Made by a program: the position numbers and the translations under genes
The notes under the pieces: generated by a model
Told to the model about the DNA's origin: nothing
What the model saw: the letters and a program-made list of their open reading frames with translations, nothing else
Databases searched by the model: none
Shown: positions 43,201 to 55,200 of the stretch, piece by piece
How positions within the stretch are numbered: the first letter of the stretch is position 1
How the letters are laid out: each line of letters begins with the position of its first letter
From: Argyresthia goedartella
Taxonomy: Eukaryota > Arthropoda > Insecta > Lepidoptera > Argyresthiidae
Length of the DNA stretch: 64,000 bases
Direction of reading: 5' to 3'
NCBI GenBank assembly: GCA_949825045.1
Contig: OX463824.1
Location: forward strand, 29,916,001-29,980,000

Positions 43201-46200
43201 TGACTTAGTCTGGAAGCGGTAGCTCAAGGAGTACCTACCGACTTTGACAAGACGGGACAAATGGTACGGACCAACGACTCGACCAATAACGGACGGTGAC
43301 TTAGTTATTATAGCAGATGACCAGGCGCCCCGTAACCTCTGGCTACGGGGTGTCGTGACAAAAACATACAGAGGACCCGACGGACTAGTCCGTGTAGCTG
43401 ACGTGAATACCAGACTGGGACTGTACCGACGAGCAGCAGCCAAGCTCTGCCGGCTGGACGTCCAACCACCGGGAGTATTGGCTCCCAATACTGGAGGTGG
43501 GGATGTCGTGGCGTAAGGCCGGCAGCCTCCTTGGCTCGTTGGCCGGCGAGGCTAGAGGTTATGACGGAAAAACCATAGAGGAGGGAAGAGACCTATAAGA
43601 CGTCAAAATAAATGGGGTGACGAAAAAGCTGAAGAAAATCTTATTGCTAGACCTTTGTTAGACCAAACAACTATTTTCTAAACAGTGAGTAAACTACGAC
43701 GGCTCCTACCTATCTCTTGTTGCCATGGCCGGCCGTGTGTCGTCGCCTAGCCGGGCAGTGTGCATTTGTTTTCTACATACCCTCAGTTACTCGTATTGCG
43801 CGATGTGTTAGTATAGGAATGTCGATGTGAAAAGTATTCAACATATCAAGTTGAATGCACCAGTATTTTATTGATATTTTATTAAAATAGTTGAACACAA
43901 TGTAAAATATTATATTAATTAAGCTGTTGAAAGTTTTAAGAGGTGCCTTAGCCTAACAAACAATACAATTTATATGTATACTCATAATGACGGTGTCTTA
44001 TGTTGATATCTTAAAATGTATTTATCTAATAAAGAACTTTGAAAAACAAAAAACAAAACAAATATTAAACTGACCGGTTGATATATGAACCAACATTTCA
44101 GAGACAGATAGCTAACAAAGACAATCGTTCGGTCGTTCCATAGTATCGATCTTCACAAAATGAAACATCATGTTAATTTGGATTAAAACCCATATTTAGC
44201 CAGTCCTTTATGCATTTTATATTTGTCCACCACAAATCCGCGCAAACAGTCACACCCACACTCACACACAAAACATCTACAATATCCCACCCACACACAA
44301 TCACTGTTTTTTGTAATTTTAGTCTTTTAATTCTAATAATTAACTAACTTCTCAGTCTAACTATTTAACCGTCACTTAATTATTGCAAACTGTATCATAG
44401 TGGAATCCGTGATTCTTACATTTACGATTATCTGTCAGAATGGCTATTTTGATTATTGTTCATCACCAGCACGATCGGTTGGAATGAACAAGTAGCGCTA
44501 GGCCTCAGACAGTATTCCATTAGAACTCATTGACGACCTCTGTTGCGCAGCGGTGGTGGCTCTGCCTACCATGCGAGAGGTTCCGGGTTCGATCCCCGGC
44601 TGGGGTAAAACAAAACTCCATGTCTTTGATGTCTATATGTTTGTGACGTCGCTGTTTCCACGACACAGGGTATCCTAGTGTGGGGCCAGAAGCAATGTAT
44701 GTGCCTTTATATAATTACTTATGCCTTAATAGAACTTAAATAGAAATGTCTCTTTTTCCACAGGTGGCCAGCAATCCACAATCTTCAACAGCATGTCCTC
44801 CGTCACCATCGGCGGCGGCGCCGGCGGCTCCCGCACCTTCAGCGGAGTCCTCGCTGGTTTGGTGGTGGACGGAGTTAGGTTGTTAGACCTGGCGGCAGGG
44901 GGGGACGCTACGGTGTCTGTTAGGGGGGATGCTAGGAGAGCGCAGAGTCCGCTGGATAGAGATATCAATAGGATGCAGCAAGTGAGTTTATTGAGCGGGG
45001 TTGGTGATTGAGGGCTAAGAGATGATGGAAGACGAATGATCTGACTGATAATTCATAAGAAGAAGTTTAAATAGTGGTATTTACAGTTATTATATTCATT
45101 TACCGAAAATCAAAGAGTTTTAACATGAAGTACCTCAATGTTTCCTGTCGTTGCATGTCGTAACTGACACTGATGAAGAATACAATTTATAACAAATGTT
45201 TATACCATTGGCTACTCAGCTAATCCGAGCTCTGAATCCACCTTTCTCCTTTTATCTGACTCTAATCAAAGCGAAACCTATGCAGACTATGTTTAGCACT
45301 ATCGCGGTCAGCCAATGCTATAGAAGTCCTCAATGAAAAACTCTTAGTGATGTGAATAGTACAGAATTCGTTCTTTGATCAGCTGTTTTGGACGGAACCT
45401 CTACATAGTCAGGTCATAAGTTCTGTCACATGTGCAATGTGAAATAATTTAGACATGTTTATTATTTATGTAAACATTTATATAGCAAAATGAACTTAAT
45501 AAAACATAGATTCTTATGGTAATAAAGTTTATTCAAAATGACCCCCGCGATTTTGAATGCAGGCCTTTATTCTGCTCGGCCAGTCGTCTATCGCAGCACG
45601 AACGAGGTCCATGTCAATATCGGCGGCTGCCTTAATCAAGGATGCCTTGAGTGACTCCAAATTAGGATGAGGCTTTGAGCAGGCCTTTTCCTCCAAGTGT
45701 TGCCATATCTTGTAATCTAACGGACTTAAATCTGGACTGGAGGAGGGCCAGTCTTCGTGCCGGATGAAGTCGATTTCACGCGCCGCCAGCTTGTCTTGTG
45801 TGCTTTTCGCTCTATGAGCTAGCGCAGAATCTTGTTGGAATACCCAGTGCCTGTTATTAAACATGGTATGAGAAACAGGTTCCAAAAGGTTCTTGAGGAC
45901 TGTATTTTGATGCACAACTGCATTCGTTTTTACGCCTTTCTCATAAAAATGTACCTCAGTTAAGCCCCAATAAGAGACTCCCAACCAAACCATGAGCGAG
46001 GATGGAAAATGACCTCGTTGGACACGCGGAATACGGTTGCTCGTTTCTTCACTGTTGTGTACGTACACCTTATCATTTTGTTTGTTGTAGCTCTCTTCCA
46101 CGGTGAAAATTTTTTCATCCGAAAAAAGAATTTCCTGATGCTTTTTTCCCGCGTACCGCTTCAACAAAGCGCGGCATCTCTTCAGTCTCAGGTTCATTAA

Positions 46201-49200
46201 ACGAGCGTCCAAACGATGTCCTGTTTTTCTTCGATATGCCCTAAGCCCTAAGTCTTCATTTAACACCCTTTTCACCGTGTTCCTGCTTAACCCCATCTGA
46301 AGGGCCAACAGTTTCTGCTTACGTATGGGATTTCTTTGAATTCGCGCCTTCACAGCTTTTATCACTGCTGGAGTCCTAACAGAGCGAGGGCGACCTCTTC
46401 TTGACCTGTCATCTACACTAGAGTCTTCATTGTATCGTTTTATGGTACGATAAACGAATCTTTTGGTTATATTCAAATTTTTCAGTAAGTCGAAAATCTG
46501 AATTGGCGCGTAACCGCAACGATGCAACGCAATAACTGCGACACGGTCTTCTTTAAGTGTCCACTCCATATTTAAAAATCAGGAAAATTCTAAAAAGTAC
46601 ACATTTTTATTTTCATGAAAAATTCGAAATTCGAATTCAATAAACTTTTTTGTGGCCAGCGTTCTAAATTCAAAAGTTTTTATTGCGTGACAGAACTTAT
46701 GACCTGACTGTGTATATAATTCGCTTTTCCATTGCAGTAACATGTAGCCCTATTTTTATGTCAATATGAGTACTGCCACAGGTCGGATAGTGTCATATTA
46801 GGGCGTTTTTGCACCCATAGCACAAAATAAATAGGTACAGAAGTCAACCACATGTATGTACTTCACTTTTCATAGCTATACGCTCGGCGATCGCTCTAGG
46901 GTTGTCAACTACGGCTTATGCACGAAAAACTATCGTGGTACTGGCGCTCCTATCTAGTTGTATGATTTATTATGAAGAATGAAAACGTTACGCTACTATT
47001 ACCATACAAAATGTTTACAGATCAGAAAAATACCTTCACAATTTTACGTTTGTCAATTTTCACTATTGAAAATCCCTGATAACTTCTAAACGGACTACCC
47101 GAGTTACAAAATTTCTATTGCTCTGTCCGTTTTAGACCTACACCTGTCAAATGACAAGAAAAACAACACAATATCTACACAAACAAAAAAACATGTTTTC
47201 AACTTACGTAAGTATGGTGGCGTGAATTTACCTAACAATTTTTTTGTTAATACTTATTTTATCATACTGATTGAAAAATAGGCAACTGTTATCTATTTAA
47301 ATCGATCTTAGATTTATTATTCGGGGACCTTACCTAACTGTTCTATACATATAAAGTTAAAACGAACCATCGAAATTCAGGCAGATAGCTACTTTCCGAA
47401 ACCGCTGGTAGCTTAAAAAACGCCAATTCATAATTTAAATTTAAACAACCGTCCACTGAACAGTTATAATACATTTTTTTCCGTTGCTCCATTGCTGCTC
47501 CAACTGCTCTGAGATATCGTGTCCGTGAGCAGTATCTATGTGTACGTTGCTCGAGTGCGCTTGTATGTAGATTCATTTCTGTACCTATTTATTTTGTGCC
47601 AATAGAGAAAATAGCAAGCAGCTCCTTCAGTTTACTGCTATACCGTTCGATTTCTATAGCATTCTATGTCACATCGCATTTCTATTTCTCCAATACAAAA
47701 TTATTGTATCAAAAACATAATACCCACCCTTCGGTAAAGAGTTAAGTGCTGCTGTCACTTATCCACCAAGTGCAATAGCTTTTATTCAGCAAGTAAGGGC
47801 AGGCGTTTGTTTTGGGCGAGACCCACTAATAGGTTCTTGTGACAAACCTCATTCCAGACCCCACCATCAGGCTACGCAGGCCCCGGTGTCATCGACGAGC
47901 TGGTGTACTCCGGTGCTGGTTCCGGGTGTCGTGATGACGATGAAGACGCTTGTGTTTTACCGGACGCAGGGTCTGGAGATGACCTGATCACGCCTGTGTA
48001 TGTGCCCTCAACCAGGCGGCCACCGAACAGACTGTTCAAGGTGAGGACTTCACTTCTTTACATTCATTTACAAAAACGGAAAATTCGTTTTGGTTTCTGG
48101 GTTTAAATAATGTTGTGTCACTGTATTGTGTATATGTTCCGAAGGACTACAGGAGTATCCTAGCATAGGGACGGTAGATGGGATGTTTTATATAGGCTTA
48201 GGTTTAGGTTTATTGACATTTCAACTCTAACTAAGCTTGAGGGAACAAAGAAAATTATGTCCTTCTAGTCGCACTAATCAATAATTGGTGTACGAGTATG
48301 AAGTTTAACATAAAATCCGGACTTAATTGCGGTAAGGAATTTCAAGTTTTTCGTTCATTTCTAACGGGTAATTTTTTTTCCATTTTAGGGTGGGAAGTCA
48401 AGTGGCAAACTGATGAAGCCATGCGACGACGAAGATTGTATAGAAGGTTCGGGATCGAGTGGGGAAGACATCACGGAACCCGACCACCCAACAACCGCGT
48501 AAGTGTTTGTGAAAACTATTGAGTTACTTTATTTCACGATCTATCTATTGCATTGAAGAGTGGGCGTTGCCTATTAAATTTTCAACTGTTCATGTACGTT
48601 CATAGAATTTTAATTGTATGCAGTGGTTCGTCAAAATATCCCACAACACTTTTATTTGATTATGAAAAAGCTTATAGTATTTTATAAGTTTGCATCCCAT
48701 GCACCTGCGTTCATAGTTGCAATCTGCTTCTGATGTATGTCAGGCAAGTTGGGACCAGTTTAGTGTTGGACAGCAATACGTTAGAATTAGTAAATGACAC
48801 GAAGTTTCTTGGAATAACCATTGATAACAAATTGCAGTGGGGACCCCACATAGAAAAATTGGCTGGTAAATTAAGTCCTGCGGCTTACGCTGTTAGGAAC
48901 ATCAGACAAAACACGGATGTGGCTACATCTAGGCTAGTATATTTTAGTTACTTTCATAGTGTCATGGCCTATGGTATCTTGTTGTGGGGGAAAGCAGCGG
49001 ATATTCAAACTATTTTTATTTTACAGAAAAGAGCTATTCAAGCAATTTATAATTTAAAACGCACAGACTCCTTAAGACAGCTTTTTAAAGAAATTGACAT
49101 ACTAACTGTAGCTAGTCAATTTATTTTCGAAAATATAATGTATGTACGCAAGAACCTGACAAAATTTCCCAAACTTAGCGATAGCTGTAATGTTAACCTA

Positions 49201-52200
49201 AGAAATAATCACAGACTACTTGCGCGCCCCGGTTTAGACTCGCGTAGGTTAGCAATTCTTTCAAGGGTCAATGCATTCTCTACTACAACAAGATATCTCT
49301 GGAGATCTTGAAATTGCCATTTGAGCAATTTAAAATCCATGTTAAAGCGACTTTGTCGAAGAAGGGATATTACAATGTTCAAGATTACTTAAATGATGGG
49401 TCTGTATGGGGTTAATCTGCCTCAACACAGTTCTTGCTCTTAATAATTTTGTAATTATTTATTCCTGCTTATTAATTATGATAATGACTAAATATTATAT
49501 TTTGTATTAGTTAAGCATAAGCAATTTTTAAAAAGAGATCTAAAAATAAATCTGTGGGAGTTTCTACGCCCTTCTTCTCCCACAGTGTTCCAATGTAGAG
49601 AAGTGGCAAAAAATGACGATTTCTATGTATATGTAAATATCTACAGTAATAAAGACATTTGGAATTTGGAATTTGAATTTGGAATTTGTACAATCCGTGC
49701 AAACATTTTGATTGACGCTTTAGTTAGCACATGCTCGTCCTACTATAAACTTACAGAGGTATTTGATCTAGATCTATTCAGTTCAAGATCAAATCAATAA
49801 ATTACACAGATTGATCAAATAGGAACGTTGTGCCAACGCGGTGCTTCGGTTCGACGTAACTTTCCCGCAATACAGCGCAAAATAGATGTTTTATGATTCT
49901 AAAATCGAAATTTAAAGAGCGCCGTGGTCTAATGGGTTTCACGCTTGCTTCTCACACAGGAGATGCAGGTTTGAGTCCTGACCACATGGTCAGGATCTCA
50001 TTGGTACACACCAATGAAATCTTTTATATATATCTTACGTACATTTTCTGAGGTCCCGACTATTATCGCTACTTGGTAATAATCGTCGTTAAATCCCTCC
50101 ATCAGCACGCACCCAGTAAAAGCCCATGCCCCTAGGTGGAAAAATAATACATTATTTATTTTATTTTATAATTCGAAATAACTACTTGAGCAAGCAATAT
50201 GATAACAAGAATGCCCACTCTTACTTATGGTGCTGAAACGTGGACGCTCACAAAGGAGTCTGCGCATAAAGTTTCAGTTGCACAGAGAGCCATGGAGCGT
50301 GCCATGTTAGGTATTAGATTGTCCGACCGCATCCGGAATACCGAAATGAGACGCCAAACCAAAGCGGCTGACGTTGGTAAACGGATAACACGACTCAGGT
50401 GGAAACGCTAACATTCACCAGTCTAAACCGGGGCGACACTATTCTGTGATTTAATAGGTTGTCGCAAATTTTGGAATATGTTGAAAGGTTTTTGTGTGTA
50501 TACATTATATTTACCAATTTTAATTGGTCTAGCTACAGTTACCATCATAATTATTTTTCCGTCACCAGCTCCGGATCTTCCAGCACTCACAGCATGACCT
50601 CCGTCACCACCGCCGTGATCACAGACAAGGAGGAGCGGACTCACTCCACCTCCGGGACAGCTGACGCCACCACCAGGACTGACGGCACTACTCTGCCAGA
50701 CCATGACAACATGCACGCTGGGACTCATCCGGGGACGAGCGAGAAGGGCACCACGCCTACTGATGGTGAGAAAAGTTTATAATGGTCTTTAAGTTTGCCT
50801 TGTGGATTCTTCTTCCATCCTTCCAAACATTCACATCTTACTGTACATCTACCTGTGTGGGGCGGTGTATGCCAGACGCATTATTAAAAGGTTGAAAGGG
50901 CTCAAAGATCACTCCTGAAGGTTATGTACAGGAAACCTTTCCGGTACACTACAACTAGTCTTTACGGCGAATACAAATTTCAAACCGTACGCCAAGTACA
51001 AATTCTGAATAATCCAGTGTTACCGCACAGACACATCAATATTAGTTACAGTAATGAATGCATAAATTAATATTTCGGATATCTGTTTCATTCGTCAGGA
51101 CAGCTTTGTCCCACGGTTTGCCTAGATTCCACCAACCCTTTCTCTAATATAATAGAATATTTTAAATATGATAGAATATATATTTTTTTTGTTTTACTAC
51201 GCCTAATCCATGAATGCTAATTCATTTATGTGTGACAGACCTTCCTATGTATGATTTCCATGATACAGGCTTCCCTAGTGTAGGGATAACAAGTACTGTT
51301 TTTGTATCATTTTAATTTCGTACTATAAATCCTCACATAAATATGTAATTATATTAATCTTGTGATTTTAAGTGTTTTTTTAATTGTATTTTATTTGATC
51401 TTTCACAACATGTCCAGTTTTAGTCAACTGCTATAATCGAATCAGCAGCGTTCACATTCAGCCAATCAATATTATTTTATGTGTGTGTGTGTCATTTCAA
51501 AGGTTTTTATAGCTTATTGTGTGGGTAGTGGGTATTGTTAGTGTAATCGTTTCTTATCATAATTTATTGTAGTGACGACTACCGTGTAAGCAAGTTTTAT
51601 ATTTGCTTGTAGTTACGATTGAAGAGCCAATTCATTAGTTTGTTTTTGCGATCGTAATTTTAAATTGGTAGGTTATATGGTAGACATTTAAGATTTTGAC
51701 TAATTTTGTTAGAAAGGGTTGGGCCGAGACAAAAATATCTGTGTGCATAATTCGGTATTAAACTTTTCTAGTACTCTGAATATTCTTCTTCTTTCTTTCC
51801 GTTTCTTAGTTTCGTAGCTTATTCTATCAAAAGTAATTTGCGCATTGTAATGTCACTAAAAATAACTACTTTTGGCTCGTCAGCCCACCAGCGGTAACCT
51901 GCTCGGTCGGCGGTCGGACGGCGACTGTCCCATCCCGCCATTACTGGCGTATGCGCTCGAGACAAAAACGATACTAAAATTTATAGATAAATAGCCAATA
52001 CACTAAATGCATATTTAACGTACGGTTAAATCATTGCAGTTTTTAAACAAATGAGTAGTAGGATAACGACACGGTCGACATAAAGCTACCTGCAGTGCGG
52101 CTCTTTGGGCTCTTTCCAGTCGAAATTGGTGGGACTTAGCTACGCCGCCTCAAGAGCCTACGCGGTATTAGAGAATCGATGTGCGAAAAGCATATTACAT

Positions 52201-55200
52201 CATGTTTATCATTTTGTCGCCTGCTATATGTCTGAAGTTTTTGAATACCGCCACTAACTTTCTGTTGAGCAAGATGATATGGGTTTTGAATGAGAGATGG
52301 CTATCTATTTGGACTCTTAGGTTGGACTCTATTAAATGGTGTCAATACAATCAAGCCCCCGGCAATCATAGTTGAAATCAAAACCAAGTGAAAAATTAAA
52401 TGAAGAATGAGTAATAGTAGGGTCACACATGCTTGGTTCTAAAGTTTCAGAATGGAAAAACACATGTATTTTATCGGCATTATGTGATAATAAGTTCACA
52501 TGCAGCCAATCAGCTTTCGCGTAAAATCCAATTGTGCTATTCTGAATACCTCTGGGCAGCTCGTTCCCTCAAACAGCAATGCTGTGTCGTCAGGATAGGT
52601 TATTATTTTCCCATTTAGGGGTTGTATTTCACACAGATTATTGATGTATATCAAGAAAAGACTCGGAATCCCTTTTTTAGTGCTATCCTACGCTACTTAA
52701 GGAATCCCTGTACAAAGTTTCATGACTCTACCGATTCATGCTCTGCGTTGTCTGTCAGTCACACAATTAGCCTTTTATTAAGTAGATATCATTATATAAA
52801 CTACCGTCATACATATTAATCATAACTATTTAAATTTGCTTTCCAGAACACACATTTACAGAGCATCAATACACACCTACAATCCCCAAACACCACACTC
52901 CAGACGACATCGCCCACACAACAGAAGAAGAAACCAACCACATCCCAGAATACGAAGATAGGCGCGAGAACGAGATAGAAGCTCGCACCCCTACCTACGA
53001 GATCGAGGGGGAGCAGGACAGAATACCTGGGCGAGTCCATCCTGATTACAACGGATATGAGCACGAGTTCACGACGAAGTGGTATCACCCCAAGACCACG
53101 GATAACAGGGTGGTGCCGCCTGAGTCGGAGTTCTTTGCTACTATTGTTGGTGAGTACTCCATCAAATATGGTTTTCTGTTGAATGTCAAAAAGGATTAAA
53201 GTAGGTATAAAAAGGATACAGGATAGAACGTTATATATATAAGCTCTAGCTTCCGTGGCAGCTGTTTTGACGACCCGAATGTCCAAGTCGGCAGTGACCT
53301 GCCTAGGAAGCCAAGGGTCCCGGGTTCGAGTCCCGGGGGGGGGGCAAATATTTGTTTGATGAGAACGGATGTTTGTACCTCATGGTTGTTTATGTATCTA
53401 AGTATAATATTTATCTATATAAGTATGTGTATCGTTGTCTAGTACCCAAGACACAGGGAATCCTAGTTTGGGGCTAGATCATTGTGTGTGGAAATAGTGT
53501 CCAAGATATTAAAGATAATTATTATATTATGTTGTTGATTGATTCCCTGGGACTTAGTGGTTCGATGCGTGGATAGACTGATCGAACCACCAGGATTTTT
53601 TCCTGACGATGATGATTGCTTATAGGTTAGGATACGCGTGGGGAAGCCCATGCCCAAACTTCCCTGACTATGCATCCCAGCGAAGACTGGGCAGCTGAAA
53701 CTATACAAGTCAATTGTTCGCTGATCTCTTTCTACTTCTTTTCCTCCTTCTTTCTTTATATTTACTACCACCGTTCGTTGTCATGTAGATTTAATCTGCT
53801 GACGAATATGATGTCCAGAGGTTGCTGAAATTACCACCGCTCTGAGAATGACGCTAACGATCAAATCTGATCTTCATTATTTTCCTCCAGGCATCGTGGC
53901 CAGCGTGCTCATAGCGATCATCCTGGTGGTGATCATAGTTCTGAAGTACGTCGTGTTCCGGCTCGACCCCTCATACAAGGTGACCGAGGATAAGGGTTAC
54001 CAGCAGGGCGCCAGCGCGGCGTTGCTTGGCAACCAGGTAATATATAACATGCTTTCACAACACGGTCACATTTACACAGAAAGTGAATCGAAGATTTTTT
54101 TGATAATTTGCTTTGCTGATCAATAGGCTTATTTTGTTGTTCCGACATCTGGGAATTTCTTTCAAAATTCCTTGAAAAGACAGCTAGTTTATAATAGTCG
54201 TGTTCTATTTGGGTGATTTGTCAATTTGGAAGGGATTCCTATAGATAGATGTAAGCGAGTATGATAAGGCATGATAAGGCTACAGTTTCTTTTCATCTCT
54301 CCCGTTTGGAAAGTTTAATTTTCACGAGTGGTGGTGGAAAATTGATTTTCTGCGACTTTTGAGCTAAAAATAGCACCCTCGCCGCTTGATTTTGGGTTCT
54401 CAGGCAGAAAAATTATATTCCTAACTCGTTCGAAAAGGCTTTTTATGAACCTCGTCTTCGGCTCGTGCCGTCAATTTCTCGGTTCGTAAATAGAAGCCTT
54501 TGCAAACTCGTGGGAAATGTACTATTTCCGACATCTGAGCTAAAAATAGCACCTTCGCCGCTTGTTTTTGGGTTCTCTGGCGGGAAAATTCTATACCTAA
54601 CTCGTTCGAAAAGGTTTTTTTATGAACCTCACTACGAGTCTCGCCTTTGGATCGTGCAGTAAACTTCTTGGTTCGTAAATATAAGCATTTGCGAATTCGT
54701 TGGAAATGTAGTATTTCCGAATTCAGAGCTAAAAATAGCACCTTCGCCGCTTGATTCTGGGTTCTCTGGTGGGAAAATTATATTCCTAACTGGTTCCAAA
54801 AGGGTTTTTACAAACCTCGCTGCGACCCTAGCCTTTGGCTCGTGCCGTAAACTTCTCGGTAAATGTACTATTTGGATGGATGTACTATATACTAGGGTGG
54901 AGAATTTTTATTTTATTTTTACGACTGGCCACGGAGTCGATGATAATTGAGTTACGTCATATTAATAAAAAAACTAAAATGGAAACAATAGATAACTTTT
55001 TTTTAACTTTTTTTGATGATGTCAGTATGTATTTTAACTTTTTTTCAGAATCTAAAAAAAAACAATGAAAGTTTGCAATAGAAAAAGCGGGCACACGAGA
55101 TTAAATATGAATACCGTGTCTTTTTTTGGTTAAAAATGGTTTCGGAAAGTGATTCCAGTCACATGGATATTTATTTACTCCCATTGAGATAAAAAAAAAC

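Larger units (their letters stand above)
35721..43669 (+). mobile_element. BEL/Pao LTR retrotransposon with identical LTRs, nested in the jockey element
   Basis: LTRs 35721-35886 and 43504-43669 (166 bp each) look identical, begin TG and end CA. The target duplication is ACTAT (35716-35720 and 43670-43674). A purine-rich tract GGAGGTGGGGA (43493-43503) precedes the 3' LTR. Gag-protease and RT-RNase H-integrase-DUF5641 follow in BEL order. Lesions are a LINE insertion at 37803-40050, a frame-changing deletion in integrase near 42640 and a TAG at 43220-43222. It inserted in the last codons of the jockey ORF2. Confidence 0.95.
31400..44060 (+). mobile_element. Full-length jockey-like LINE, interrupted by a BEL element
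   Basis: Flanked by the 12-bp duplication AATATTAAACTG (31388-31399 and 44061-44072). It has a 5' UTR, ORF1, ORF2, and a 3' UTR ending AATAAAGAACTTTGAAAAAC plus an A-rich tail, the same ending as the truncated copy at 16552. Without the BEL insert it is about 4.7 kb, full length for jockey. Several frameshifts, a 180-bp insertion and a TTA-repeat insertion show it is dead. It lies in the sense orientation of Nrx-1. Confidence 0.93.

Noticed and set aside
31400..44060. A host gene in intron M-N
   Set aside because: All long frames there are Gag, RT, RNase H, integrase or LINE ORF1 sequence with transposon termini and target duplications.
52816..53286. 156-codon minus-strand frame over exon R
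   Set aside because: Antisense shadow of the stalk exon; hydrophobic composition results from complementing Glu- and His-rich codons.
54421..54741. 106-codon minus-strand frame
   Set aside because: It arises from the tandem repeat, and its protein repeats with the same period.
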